Part shown: positions 34,020-43,084 of the stretch, one piece after another
Layout of the letters: each line of letters opens with the position of its first letter
Numbering within the stretch: position 1 is the first letter of the stretch
NCBI RefSeq assembly: GCF_001679325.1
Contig: NZ_LZMX01000012.1
DNA: 64,000 bases
DNA from: Haemophilus_D parainfluenzae_AD
GTDB lineage: Bacteria; Pseudomonadota; Gammaproteobacteria; Enterobacterales; Pasteurellaceae
Reading direction: 5' to 3' (one strand)
The notes under the pieces: model-generated
Told to the model about the DNA's origin: nothing
Databases searched by the model: none
The model's input: only the letters and a program-made list of their open reading frames with translations
Translations under genes and position numbers: made by a program

Positions 34020-34829
34020 ATGAAAAAATTACTCGCGGTGATTTTTGCCTTGTTACCTGCTTTGGCCTTTGCTGCATCGCCAAATCATACGGCAAAATCA
34101 ACTCAAACTAAGTCAGTGAAAACGGCAGTTAAAAAAGTGGAAGCCAAGAAAGCAACCACACCTAAAGCCGTAGCCAAAACAGCTAATAAAAAAGCGGATG
34201 CCAAAAAAGCAGAAGCGAAAAAGCCCGCTAAAATTGTGGAAGCGAAAAAAGCGGTAACGAAAAAAGAAAAAATAAAAAATAAAACGACAAATAAAGCCGC
34301 TAAAGAAGAGCCAACAAAAACGAAAGGCAAACAGTCAGTAGAAAAAACTAAGCAAACGGCAGTAAAAGACAAAAAGACGGTAGTGAAAAGCAAACAAAGT
34401 ACAGTTAAAGAATCCGCTAAACCTGAAAAAGTAATTGCTAAAAAAACATCAGCGGTTAAAACAGAAGTGAAGAAAGCGGAACCCAAAGCCGTTGAAAAAG
34501 CGACTGAAAATAGCGTGGAAACTGTTGCACAAAAAACAGCGAATACTGTGACAAAACCCGTCGTCGTACCAAGATGTAATGATTCAAAAGTTTTTGCGGT
34601 ATTATCTGATGCTTTTAAAAAACAAGGTGTCGCAACTAATACCCAAATGACAGTGAAACAAATCACACAAGCCCGTGAAACTCAATCTTATCCACAACAA
34701 GGCATTCGCAGCTGTAATGCGATAGTGGAAACCAACGGCATTAAATATGTTACCGATTACAGCATTATCTTGAATGATAAAGGCTTCTTCGTTCAAGTTG
34801 AAAACGCACAACCCGCTCAACGTTTCTAA
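34020..34829 (+). CDS. Exported lysine/alanine-rich protein with C-terminal disulfide-type domain
   Basis: This 269-residue protein has a clear signal peptide (MKKLLAVIFALLPALAFA). A very basic, low-complexity segment of about 150 residues follows, made of Lys, Ala, Thr and Val and resembling histone H1 or TolA linkers. The C-terminal domain (about 183-269) is of normal composition and has exactly two cysteines, C186 and C232, suggesting a periplasmic disulfide. No named domain is recognised. The basic stretch could bind nucleic acid, LPS or peptidoglycan. It lies 15 bases behind the gpmA terminator and is convergent with rluE, the stops being 2 bases apart. Confidence 0.8.
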   Translation: MKKLLAVIFALLPALAFAASPNHTAKSTQTKSVKTAVKKVEAKKATTPKAVAKTANKKADAKKAEAKKPAKIVEAKKAVTKKEKIKNKTTNKAAKEEPTKTKGKQSVEKTKQTAVKDKKTVVKSKQSTVKESAKPEKVIAKKTSAVKTEVKKAEPKAVEKATENSVETVAQKTANTVTKPVVVPRCNDSKVFAVLSDAFKKQGVATNTQMTVKQITQARETQSYPQQGIRSCNAIVETNGIKYVTDYSIILNDKGFFVQVENAQPAQRF

Positions 34830-34831
34830 TC

Positions 34832-35524
34832 TTAACGTGCGTTATTTAAATGAAGTTGTTTGAATAACGCACGCATTTCTTCTTCATTCAAACGGCGATA
34901 TTCACCATTACCTAACCCATTAAGCGTTAAATGGCTCATTTGATAACGGATGAGACGTAATGTCGGAAAGCCGATATGTGCCGTCATTCTACGTACTTGT
35001 CGATTACGCCCTTCGCTAATTTTAATTTCCAACCAACTTGTTGGAATACTTTGACGTTCACGAATAGGTGGATTGCGAGGCCAAAGAAAATCTGGTTCTG
35101 AAATTAACCGCACTTTTGCTGGCTTCGTCATTCCATCTTTCAATTCAACGCCTTTGCGGAGTTTGTCTAAGTCTGTCTCTTCAGGAATGCCTTCCACTTG
35201 CACAAAATACGTTTTTTCAGTTTTAAACTTAGGATCTGCCAAACGATGTTGCACTTCACCATTATTCGTTAAAATCAATAATCCTTCGCTATCACGATCT
35301 AATCTTCCTGCCGCATACACATTTGGAATGGTAATAAAATCTTTTAACGTAGATCGGCCGTTTTCATCTGTGAATTGTGTCAGCACATCAAACGGTTTGT
35401 TAAATAAAATGACCTGACTGTCAGCGATAGAAAGTGCACGTAGACGACGATACGTTCCTTTATGATTCTTTTTCTGAAGCGCGTTCGATGAAAAAGGTGT
35501 CTTTATATTTTTGATTTTTTTCAA
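34832..35524 (-). CDS. rluE: 23S rRNA pseudouridine synthase RluE
   Basis: The 230-residue RsuA-family enzyme makes pseudouridine in 23S rRNA, at position 2457 in E. coli. Catalytic Asp lies in AAGRLDRDSEGLLILTN, and family features include VILFNKPFDVLTQFTDENGR, EKTYFVQVEG, the RluE-type WPRNPPIRERQSIPTSW insertion, and GRNRQVRRMTAHIGFPTLRLIR. It lacks an N-terminal S4 domain, as RluE does. The basic N-terminal tail of about 35 residues is species-specific. Confidence 0.92.
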   Translation of the reverse strand: MKKIKNIKTPFSSNALQKKNHKGTYRRLRALSIADSQVILFNKPFDVLTQFTDENGRSTLKDFITIPNVYAAGRLDRDSEGLLILTNNGEVQHRLADPKFKTEKTYFVQVEGIPEETDLDKLRKGVELKDGMTKPAKVRLISEPDFLWPRNPPIRERQSIPTSWLEIKISEGRNRQVRRMTAHIGFPTLRLIRYQMSHLTLNGLGNGEYRRLNEEEMRALFKQLHLNNAR

Positions 35525-35574
35525 AAAATACTACCTAAGTTATTAATTTATCGATATTAACTGAAAATAAGAAA

Positions 35575-35600
35575 AGCCGATTTGTTTGTGCAAATCGGCT
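35575..35600 (-). terminator. Terminator of ilvC
   Basis: AGCCGATTTG (35575-35584) and CAAATCGGCT (35591-35600) form a perfect 10-base stem with a 6-base loop; a T-rich tract follows on the minus strand, 22 bases after the ilvC stop. Confidence 0.92.
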
Positions 35601-35622
35601 CGAAATTTTATAGGTTTAAGTA

Positions 35623-37104
35623 TTAACCTGCAACTGCGATACGTTTCATATCTGTCATATAGCCACGTAACTCTTGACCAATTAATTCAACCGGGTGGTT
35701 ACGGATTGCATCGTTTACATCGCGTAAGGTGATGTTATCGATAGCGACCGCTGGTGTTGGTTCACCTAAGTCACCTTTTTGTAAGGTTGGGATGATTTCT
35801 TTAGCAAGAATTGGGGTTGCTACGTTAGAGAATAAGTAGTTACCATATTCTGCAGTATCAGAAATAACCACGTTCATTTCGTATAAGCGTTTACGCGCGA
35901 TAGTGTTAGCGATTAACGGCAATTCGTGAAGTGATTCATAGTAAGCTGATTCTTCATAGATACCGCTTGCAACCATTGCATCAAAGGCTAATTCAACACC
36001 TGCTTTCACCATTGCTACCATTAACACGCCGTTATCAAAGTATTCTTGTTCAGAAATTTTGATGCCGTCTGCTTTTGGTGCGTTTTCAAAGGCAGTTTTG
36101 CCGGTTGCTTCACGCCATGCGAATAAATCTTTGTCGCCGTTTGCCCAGTCAGCCATCATGGTTGCTGAGAAGTGACCGCTGATGATGTCATCCATGTGTT
36201 TGTAATATAAGAAACCAAGGCTTTCTTTGATTTGCTCAGCAAGTTCAAATGCACGTAATTTTGCGCTGTTTGATAAGCGATCCATCATTAATGTGATACC
36301 GCCTTGTTTTAAGGCTTCAGTAATGGTTTCCCAACCGTATTGGATCAATTTACCTGCGTATGCTGGATCTTTACCATCAGCAACAAGTTTGTCGTAACAT
36401 ACGATTGAACCTGCTTGTAACATACCGCAAAGAATGGTTTGTTCACCCATTAAGTCAGATTTTACTTCTGCGACGAATGAAGATTCTAATACGCCCGCAC
36501 GGTCACCACCGGTTGCAGCAGCCCATGCTTTCGCAATTGCCATGCCTTCACCACGTGGGTCATTTGCTGGGTGAACTGCGATTAATGTTGGCACACCAAA
36601 ACCACGTTTGTATTCTTCACGTACTTCAGTACCTGGACATTTTGGTGCGCTCATCACCACAGTGATGTCTTCACGGATTTGCTCACCTACTTCAACGATA
36701 TTGAAACCGTGTGAGTAACCAAATGCAGAATCTTTTTTCATTAATGGCATTACATCAGCCACCACTTTAGAGTGTTGTTTATCTGGTGTTAAGTTGATTA
36801 CTAAGTCTGCGGTTGGAATTAATTCTTGGTAAGTTCCCACTTTAAAACCGTTTTCGGTTGCACGTTGGAATGATGCACGTTTTTCTGCAATCGCTTCAGG
36901 GCGTAATGCATAAGAAATGTCTAAGCCAGAGTCACGCATATTTAAACCTTGGTTTAAACCTTGCGCACCACAACCTACGATAACGATTTTTTTGCCTTTT
37001 AAGTAGTTGCAACCGTCAGCAAATTCGCTGCGATCCATAAAACGACAACGACCTAATTGGTCTAATTTTTCGCGTAAATTTAATGTGTTGAAATAGTTAG
37101 CCAT
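35623..37104 (-). CDS. ilvC: Ketol-acid reductoisomerase, class II
   Basis: IlvC converts acetolactate or acetohydroxybutyrate to the dihydroxy acid in valine and isoleucine synthesis, using NADPH and Mg2+. The 493-residue length identifies the long class II form with duplicated C-terminal domain, as in E. coli. Visible features are IVIVGCGAQGLNQGLNMRDSG, DLVINLTPDKQH, MSAPKCPGTEVREEY and SDLMGEQTILCGM. It is divergent from ilvY, its expected activator, across 165 bases. Confidence 0.96.
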   Translation of the reverse strand: MANYFNTLNLREKLDQLGRCRFMDRSEFADGCNYLKGKKIVIVGCGAQGLNQGLNMRDSGLDISYALRPEAIAEKRASFQRATENGFKVGTYQELIPTADLVINLTPDKQHSKVVADVMPLMKKDSAFGYSHGFNIVEVGEQIREDITVVMSAPKCPGTEVREEYKRGFGVPTLIAVHPANDPRGEGMAIAKAWAAATGGDRAGVLESSFVAEVKSDLMGEQTILCGMLQAGSIVCYDKLVADGKDPAYAGKLIQYGWETITEALKQGGITLMMDRLSNSAKLRAFELAEQIKESLGFLYYKHMDDIISGHFSATMMADWANGDKDLFAWREATGKTAFENAPKADGIKISEQEYFDNGVLMVAMVKAGVELAFDAMVASGIYEESAYYESLHELPLIANTIARKRLYEMNVVISDTAEYGNYLFSNVATPILAKEIIPTLQKGDLGEPTPAVAIDNITLRDVNDAIRNHPVELIGQELRGYMTDMKRIAVAG

Positions 37105-37228
37105 TTTTCATCCTTAATATGATGTTGATTAATGTTTGTATGAGGTTGTGTTTGAATATAGTTTTTTGTTGTGCCATCGATTATAAGATTTTTAATTATT
37201 GCGTAAAGTGATATTATTGGCACTTAGT

Positions 37229-37245
37229 GTTGCATTTTTTGCAAC
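37229..37245. promoter_or_regulatory. Candidate IlvY operator between ilvC and ilvY
   Basis: GTTGC (37229-37233) and GCAAC (37241-37245) are a perfect inverted repeat with a 7-base A/T spacer, the shape of a LysR-type binding site. It lies 25 bases before the ilvY start, as expected for autoregulation and activation of divergent ilvC. Confidence 0.5.
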
Positions 37246-37269
37246 GGTATTTGCATTTTAGTGATACAT

Positions 37270-38148
37270 ATGAACTTTCAAGACCTTCAAATATTTCTTC
37301 ATCTTGCGGACACACAAAATTTTGCTAAAACCGCTACGCAAAATCATATGTCACCGTCTACGCTTTCACGCCAAATTCAACGCATGGAAGAGGAATTAGA
37401 ACAACCTTTATTTATTCGTGATAATCGCCAAGTGCGCTTAACCGAACAAGGCGAGAAATTTCTGCAATTTGCGAAAACAGAATGGCAAAACTGGCAACAG
37501 TTTAAGCGTCAGCTGCGAGATAATTCAGCGGAATTAAGCGGAGAATTACGCTTATTTTGCTCAGTAACCGCTTCATACAGTCACTTGCCACAGGTATTAG
37601 CCAAATTTCGTTCTCGTTATCCGAAAGTTGAAATTCAACTCACTACAGGTGACCCCGCTTCTGCAGTGCAATTCATCCAATCAGAACAAGTGGATCTCGC
37701 TTTGGCGGGAAAACCTAACAATCTACCGACAGGATTGGAATTTTATAAGATTGATGATATTTCCCTTTCATTAATTGCACCTCGCGTGGCTTGTTTAGCG
37801 ACACAATTATTACAGGAAGAACCCATCAACTGGCAACAGATGCCTTTTATTTTGCCGTTAGATGGAATGGCACGCCAGTGTATTGAACAATGGCTACGTA
37901 GCAAACACATTAAGCATCCAAAAATTTATGCCACAGTGGCGGGGCATGAGGGGATCGTGCCAATGGTGGCACTTGGTTTTGGATTAGCGATGTTGCCGGA
38001 TGTGGTGATTGATAATAACCCTATGTCAAAAGACGTGTCTCGTTTAAATTTAGACAACCCCGTCGATGCCTTTGATTTAGGGGTCTGTGTGCAAAAAAGA
38101 AATTTAGCGAATCCCCTAATTCGTGCATTTTGGGAGATGTTAGACTAA
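37270..38148 (+). CDS. ilvY: IlvY, LysR-type activator of ilvC
   Basis: The 292-residue regulator has an N-terminal winged HTH (LQIFLHLADTQNFAKTATQNHMSPSTLSRQIQRMEEEL, residues about 5-42) and a C-terminal inducer-binding domain that senses acetolactate and acetohydroxybutyrate in E. coli. The MSPSTLSRQIQRMEEE recognition helix region is typical of IlvY. ATG 37270 is preferred to the GTG three codons earlier, although the ribosome site is weak for both. The divergent arrangement with ilvC is the conserved one. Confidence 0.92.
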   Translation: MNFQDLQIFLHLADTQNFAKTATQNHMSPSTLSRQIQRMEEELEQPLFIRDNRQVRLTEQGEKFLQFAKTEWQNWQQFKRQLRDNSAELSGELRLFCSVTASYSHLPQVLAKFRSRYPKVEIQLTTGDPASAVQFIQSEQVDLALAGKPNNLPTGLEFYKIDDISLSLIAPRVACLATQLLQEEPINWQQMPFILPLDGMARQCIEQWLRSKHIKHPKIYATVAGHEGIVPMVALGFGLAMLPDVVIDNNPMSKDVSRLNLDNPVDAFDLGVCVQKRNLANPLIRAFWEMLD

Positions 38149-38190
38149 AATAATAAGCAGAATTAACCTAAGGATTTATAAGGATTTATT

Positions 38191-39078
38191 ATGTTAAGGG
38201 GCATACTTATTTCACTTTTAGCCTCGCTTTTATTTGGCTATATGTATTATTTTTCCACGCTACTGAAACCGCTCAGTGGCACGGATATTTTCGGCTATCG
38301 AATGCTGTTTACATTCCCTTTCGTTGCCCTTTCCGTCATCATGTTTAAACAAAAGCAGGCATTGGCAGAGCATTTAAAACGCATTAAAAAACAACCGCTC
38401 TTTACCCTTTCCTATATCACCTGTGGCGCATTAATGGGTTATCAAATGTGGCTCTTTTTGTGGGCCCCCAATAATGGCAGCTCCTTAAGTGTTTCTTTCG
38501 GTTATTTATTGTTGCCAATTGTGATGGTGGCCGCAGGGCGGATCTTTTTTAAAGAACGAATTTCAACATTGAAATTCATTGCTGTGTTAATTGCAGCAAT
38601 AGGGGTGATTTCTAACATCATTTTAAAAGGCGGATTATCTTGGGAAGCCATTGTTATCTGTGTGGGTTACACCGCCTATTTCTCCATGCGAAAAGCCTTA
38701 AAAAATATCGATCTTGGTGCCTTTTGCTTAGAAATGATCTCATTATTACCAGTTAGCGTTTACTTTGCGCTTCAAACCGATTTTGCCACCGTGCAGGAAT
38801 CCAATCCTAATATTTGGGGATTATTGGTATTACTCGGGCTTATTAGTGGTGCGGCATTAATTGCTTATGTGATTGCCAGCAATATGCTGCCGATGAATTT
38901 GCTTGGCCTTCTAGGTTATGTTGAAACCATTTTGATGGTGATTATTTCATTTTTAATTGGAGAGGAAATGGATGCGGACAGCTATCCGTTATTCATTTGT
39001 TTAGTATTGGCGATGAGCCTGATTATTTTTGAAGGCGTGTATAAACAGCGCGCAAAAGGAACAAACCATGTCGTTTAA
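38191..39078 (+). CDS. rarD: EamA/RarD-family permease
   Basis: The 295-residue inner-membrane protein has ten predicted helices in two EamA repeats of the drug/metabolite transporter superfamily. Features such as LKPLSGTDIFGYRMLFTFPFV, APNNGSSLSVSFGYLLLPIVMV and ASNMLPMNLLGLLGYVETILM match RarD. The substrate is unknown in this group. It overlaps glpE by 11 bases, so the two are one operon. No functional link with rhodanese is evident. Confidence 0.82.
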   Translation: MLRGILISLLASLLFGYMYYFSTLLKPLSGTDIFGYRMLFTFPFVALSVIMFKQKQALAEHLKRIKKQPLFTLSYITCGALMGYQMWLFLWAPNNGSSLSVSFGYLLLPIVMVAAGRIFFKERISTLKFIAVLIAAIGVISNIILKGGLSWEAIVICVGYTAYFSMRKALKNIDLGAFCLEMISLLPVSVYFALQTDFATVQESNPNIWGLLVLLGLISGAALIAYVIASNMLPMNLLGLLGYVETILMVIISFLIGEEMDADSYPLFICLVLAMSLIIFEGVYKQRAKGTNHVV

Positions 39079-39385
39079 AGAAATTAGCCCAGAACAAGCT
39101 TGGGAAATGGTGCAAAATGGCGCCATGCTTGCTGATGTTCGGGACCCTCAACGTTTTACCTATTCCCATGCTAAAGGGGCGTTTCATTTAACTAACCAAA
39201 GCTTTTTACAATTTGAAGAACTGGTGGATTTTGACTCCCCGATTATCGTGAGTTGTTATCATGGCGTGAGCAGCCGAAATGTGGCGACTTTCCTCGTTGA
39301 ACAAGGCTATGAAAATGTGTTTAGTGTCATTGGTGGATTTGATGGTTGGGTAAAAGCTGGTTTACCGATAGAAACGGCTTATTAG
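39068..39385 (+). CDS. glpE: GlpE, thiosulfate sulfurtransferase (rhodanese)
   Basis: This 105-residue single-domain rhodanese transfers sulfane sulfur from thiosulfate to cyanide or thiol acceptors. The active-site loop CYHGVSS carries the catalytic Cys; E. coli GlpE has CYHGHSS. DVRDPQRFTYSHAKGAFHL is the other family motif. The start is placed at the ATG at 39068, inside the end of the upstream permease gene. Neither glp regulon genes nor a cAMP site are nearby, so the name reflects homology only. Confidence 0.92.
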   Translation: MSFKEISPEQAWEMVQNGAMLADVRDPQRFTYSHAKGAFHLTNQSFLQFEELVDFDSPIIVSCYHGVSSRNVATFLVEQGYENVFSVIGGFDGWVKAGLPIETAY

Positions 39386-39398
39386 TATTTTTTGATTT

Positions 39399-39428
39399 AA
39401 AGTGCGGTGAAATTTACCGCACTTTTCT
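39399..39428. terminator. Terminator between glpE and the luciferase-like gene
   Basis: AAAGTGCGGT (39399-39408) and ACCGCACTTT (39416-39425) form a perfect stem with a 7-base loop, flanked by A/T runs. It serves the two convergent genes. Confidence 0.85.
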
Positions 39429-39438
39429 TCTTGTCTCG

Positions 39439-40476
39439 CTATTGCTTATCCACAATCGCTTTCAACATCGTGTAAGATTGAGCTTGTTTTTTCTCATCAA
39501 AAATATAGCTTACCGCCATAATTTCATCAAAATGTACCCGTTCACGTAATTGCTTGAGTTGAAATTCCACGCTTTCAGGACTACCGATAAGCGAACAAGC
39601 AGTCATTTGTTCCACTACGGCACGCTCTTGATTGTAAATCGGGATTTCCTCGAAATCGACTGGGCCAAAGTGCGGTTTCTTTTGGGCGTGCATTTGAGCT
39701 TTCCAAACATCTTCTTCTGATGCCATCGGTGGTTGTAAATTTTGTTGCGCGTTAGTCACCACATTTAAGAAAAATAGTGTTTGTGTCGTCGCGAGTTGTC
39801 TTGCTTCTTTATCAGTTTCGGCAACAATCGCGTTCACACCTAAGATGACATAAGGCTCAGCAAGATAGGTCGATGGTTTGAAGTTTTTGCGATAAATCTC
39901 CACTGCCATTTCCATCATTCGAGGGGCAAAGTGTGAAGCAAAGGCATAAGGCAAGCCAAGTTCTGCCGCAAGATAGGCACTTTCGGTACTGGATCCCAAA
40001 ATATAAAACGGTATATTCAAGCCTGCGGAAGGGTAAGCTGAAACAGGGTTGCAGTCTTTAAAATAACCACGAAGTTCTGCAATTTCCGCAGGGAAATCCA
40101 GACTGTTTCGTCCACGACGAAGTGCTGCAGCCGTTTGCATATCCGTTCCTGGCGCACGCCCTAAACCGAGTTCAACACGGTTTGGATAAAGTGTCTCCAG
40201 TGTGCCATATTGCTCAGCTACTACATAAGGCGAATGATTCGGTAACATCACGCCACCCGAGCCAACGCGTAAGGTCTTCGTATTGGCTAGCGTATGCTGA
40301 ATTAAAAGTGCGGTCGCTGAACTCACCAAATTTTTCATATTATGATGCTCAGCAATCCAATAACGTTCAATACCAATGTTCTCAGCATGTTTCGCAAGAT
40401 TGACCATCGACTCAACCGCTTGCAAATAAGTTTGCCCTTCCCGAACGGGAGCGAGATTAAGAATAGAGAGCTTCAT
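39439..40476 (-). CDS. yhbW: YhbW-like luciferase-family flavin monooxygenase
   Basis: The 345-residue bacterial luciferase-like protein (LLM class, MsnO8 type) is probably FMN- or F420-like flavin dependent. It resembles E. coli YhbW closely: LNLAPVREG at the N-terminus, RYWIAEHHNMK, LRVGSGGVMLPNHSPYVVAEQYGTL, ELGLGRAPGTD and GLPYAFASHFAP. The physiological substrate is not known. It is divergent from yheS across 139 bases that carry no recognisable operator. Confidence 0.87.
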   Translation of the reverse strand: MKLSILNLAPVREGQTYLQAVESMVNLAKHAENIGIERYWIAEHHNMKNLVSSATALLIQHTLANTKTLRVGSGGVMLPNHSPYVVAEQYGTLETLYPNRVELGLGRAPGTDMQTAAALRRGRNSLDFPAEIAELRGYFKDCNPVSAYPSAGLNIPFYILGSSTESAYLAAELGLPYAFASHFAPRMMEMAVEIYRKNFKPSTYLAEPYVILGVNAIVAETDKEARQLATTQTLFFLNVVTNAQQNLQPPMASEEDVWKAQMHAQKKPHFGPVDFEEIPIYNQERAVVEQMTACSLIGSPESVEFQLKQLRERVHFDEIMAVSYIFDEKKQAQSYTMLKAIVDKQ

Positions 40477-40615
40477 TTTATTTCCTCATGATTGATTTGT
40501 TGAGCGTCATTATACGTGTTTTTTCTCGCAGAAATATCGATAAAATTGGAATAGACTGTTCCGAGAAAAGGAAAAATATTGCAAAATAAGCACAAATTCA
40601 GATGTATTCGAAAAA

Positions 40616-42532
40616 ATGATTGTATTTAATAATATTTCCCTAAAGCGCGGGCAAACCGAATTGCTCGAGAATGCTACGTCGACCATCAATCCGAAACAAA
40701 AAGTCGGCTTGGTGGGGAAGAATGGTTGTGGTAAGTCTTCTCTTTTTGCCCTATTAAAAAAAGAATTAGCGCCAGAGGGCGGCGAGGTCACTTATCCATC
40801 CAACTGGCGGGTATCTTGGGTGAATCAAGAAACGCCGGCATTGGATATTCCCGCCATTGATTATGTGATTCAAGGGGATCGCGAATACTGCCGTTTGCAG
40901 CAGGAACTTAATGAAGCGAATGAACGTAATGATGGCCATGCGATTGCGCGCATTCACGGACAGTTAGAAACCTTGGATGCTTGGACAATTCAATCTCGCG
41001 CGGCGTCCTTATTGCATGGTTTAGGCTTTAACCAAGAAGAAATCACTCAGCCTGTAAAATCCTTCTCTGGTGGTTGGCGGATGCGTTTAAATTTGGCGCA
41101 AGCATTACTTTGTCCATCGGATTTATTATTGCTAGATGAGCCAACCAATCATTTGGATTTGGATGCAGTTATTTGGTTAGAACGTTGGTTAGTGCAATAT
41201 CAAGGTACTTTGGTATTAATTTCCCACGACCGTGATTTTCTCGATCCGATTGTGACAAAAATCCTCCATATCGAAAATCAGAAACTCAATGAATACACGG
41301 GCGATTATTCTTCCTTTGAAGTGCAACGAGCAACCAAGCTAGCACAACAAATGGCGATGTATCGTCAGCAACAACAAAAGATCTCTCATTTACAAAAATA
41401 TATCGACCGCTTTAAAGCCAAGGCGACCAAAGCTAAACAAGCACAAAGTCGCATGAAGGCATTGGAACGTATGGAACTGATTGCGCCGGCTTATGTGGAT
41501 AATCCCTTTACTTTTGAATTTCGTCCGCCACTATCCTTGCCGAATCCTTTGGTGATGATTGAACAGGCGAGCGCAGGTTATGGTAGCGGTGAAAGTGCGG
41601 TAGAAATTTTAAGTAAAATTAAACTGAATTTAGTGCCGGGTTCGCGCATCGGTTTGCTCGGGAAAAACGGTGCGGGGAAATCAACGTTGATTAAATTGTT
41701 AGCGGGTGAGCTCAGCGCTCTTTCCGGTACTGTGCAATTAGCTAAAGGCGTACAACTCGGCTATTTTGCTCAACATCAGCTTGATACGCTACGTGCAGAT
41801 GAGTCTGCCTTGTGGCATATGCAGAAGCTCGCACCAGAGCAAACGGAGCAACAGGTACGGGATTACCTCGGGAGTTTTGCATTCCATGGTGACAAAGTTA
41901 ATCAAGCGGTGAAAGCCTTTTCCGGTGGGGAAAAAGCCCGTTTGGTGCTAGCGCTGATTGTTTGGCAACGACCAAACTTATTACTGCTCGATGAACCAAC
42001 CAACCATTTGGATTTGGATATGCGTCAGGCATTAACCGAAGCGCTGGTGGATTACGAGGGATCTTTGGTAGTAGTTTCCCATGATCGTCACCTACTACGT
42101 AATACCGTGGAAGAATTCTATTTGGTACACGATAAAAAAGTGGAAGAATTCAAAGGCGATTTAGAGGATTATCAAAAATGGCTGAATGAACAAAATAGTG
42201 CGCCAGAAAATAAATCCTCGGAGAAAAATGACGACAATGAAAATTCCATGCAAAACCGCAAGGAACAAAAACGTCGCGAGGCCGAACTTCGCCAACAAAC
42301 TGCGCCTCTTCGTAAACAAATCTCTCAATTGGAGGAAAAAATGAATAAACATTCCTCCAATCTTACGGAAATTGAAAACCAATTGGCTGATTCCGAACTC
42401 TACAGCGCAGAAAATAAAGAAAAATTGACCGCACTTTTGGCACTGCAAGTAGAGGTGAAGAAAGCATTGGAAGAAGTCGAAATGGATTGGTTAGCGGCCC
42501 AAGAAGAATTGGAAATAATGCTACAAGCATAG
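40616..42532 (+). CDS. yheS: YheS, ABC-F ATPase of translation-factor type
   Basis: The 638-residue soluble protein has two ABC cassettes and no membrane helices. Walker A1 is GKNGCGKSSLFALL and A2 is GKNGAGKSTLIKLL; the signatures are SFSGGWRMRLNLAQALL and AFSGGEKARLVLAL; Walker B motifs are LLLLDEPTNHLDLDAV and LLLLDEPTNHLDLDM. The inter-domain linker (P-site tRNA interaction motif region, about 240-290) and a charged C-terminal coiled coil (about 535-638) are present. ABC-F proteins bind the ribosomal E site to rescue or tune translation. The ribosome site before ATG 40616 is weak. Confidence 0.93.
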   Translation: MIVFNNISLKRGQTELLENATSTINPKQKVGLVGKNGCGKSSLFALLKKELAPEGGEVTYPSNWRVSWVNQETPALDIPAIDYVIQGDREYCRLQQELNEANERNDGHAIARIHGQLETLDAWTIQSRAASLLHGLGFNQEEITQPVKSFSGGWRMRLNLAQALLCPSDLLLLDEPTNHLDLDAVIWLERWLVQYQGTLVLISHDRDFLDPIVTKILHIENQKLNEYTGDYSSFEVQRATKLAQQMAMYRQQQQKISHLQKYIDRFKAKATKAKQAQSRMKALERMELIAPAYVDNPFTFEFRPPLSLPNPLVMIEQASAGYGSGESAVEILSKIKLNLVPGSRIGLLGKNGAGKSTLIKLLAGELSALSGTVQLAKGVQLGYFAQHQLDTLRADESALWHMQKLAPEQTEQQVRDYLGSFAFHGDKVNQAVKAFSGGEKARLVLALIVWQRPNLLLLDEPTNHLDLDMRQALTEALVDYEGSLVVVSHDRHLLRNTVEEFYLVHDKKVEEFKGDLEDYQKWLNEQNSAPENKSSEKNDDNENSMQNRKEQKRREAELRQQTAPLRKQISQLEEKMNKHSSNLTEIENQLADSELYSAENKEKLTALLALQVEVKKALEEVEMDWLAAQEELEIMLQA

Positions 42533-42541
42533 GGACAGCGT

Positions 42542-43084
42542 ATGAGTCAAAGCCTTTTCCAACACACAAAACACGAAGAATATTGCCCACAATGCGGCGC
42601 GCCTCTGCAAATGAAACAGGGTAAAAAGGGACTGTTTTTAGGTTGTACCGCATATCCCGCCTGTGATTATTTGCGCCCCTTGCATAAGGTGGAACATAAG
42701 GTGTTGAAAGAGCTTGATGAGACCTGCCCGCAATGTGGCAATCCACTCCAACTCAAACAAGGTGCCTTTGGCATGTTCATCGGTTGTAGTCGTTATCCCG
42801 ATTGTGATTTTGTGGTGCATGAGCAACAGGATGAAGAACAATCTATAGACTGCCCGGAATGCCATAAAGGACATTTGGTTGCCCGTCGCGGACGACAAGG
42901 GAAAATCTTTTATGGTTGCGATAACTTTCCCCATTGTAAATTTTCCTTGCCGGCAAAACCCTATGCCATGCCTTGTCCACAATGCCATTTTCCACTTGCG
43001 CTATTAAAAAGTGAAAATGCCGAACAGCAAGTGTGGCAGTGTGCGAATAAAGGCTGTCGACATATTTTTGAGAACGAAAAATGA
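42542..43084 (+). CDS. yrdD: Topoisomerase I C-terminal-like zinc-finger DNA-binding protein (YrdD)
   Basis: This 180-residue protein consists of tandem topoisomerase-type C4 zinc ribbons, each with CPQCG or CPEC at one end and GC-x-YP-x-CDF at the other. Three complete repeats and a fourth diverged one (CPQCHFPLALL, CANKGC) are visible. There is no topoisomerase catalytic domain; it is a stand-alone single-stranded-DNA-binding module. It lies between yheS and tsaC, the order seen in H. influenzae, with a 4-base overlap to tsaC. Confidence 0.9.
   Translation: MSQSLFQHTKHEEYCPQCGAPLQMKQGKKGLFLGCTAYPACDYLRPLHKVEHKVLKELDETCPQCGNPLQLKQGAFGMFIGCSRYPDCDFVVHEQQDEEQSIDCPECHKGHLVARRGRQGKIFYGCDNFPHCKFSLPAKPYAMPCPQCHFPLALLKSENAEQQVWQCANKGCRHIFENEK

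Noticed and set aside
34103..34666. A 187-residue frame on the minus strand within the lysine-rich gene
   Set aside because: Mirror image of the repetitive AAA/GCA codons of the plus-strand gene; composition is an artificial Phe/Ala/Val pattern and it lacks a ribosome site.
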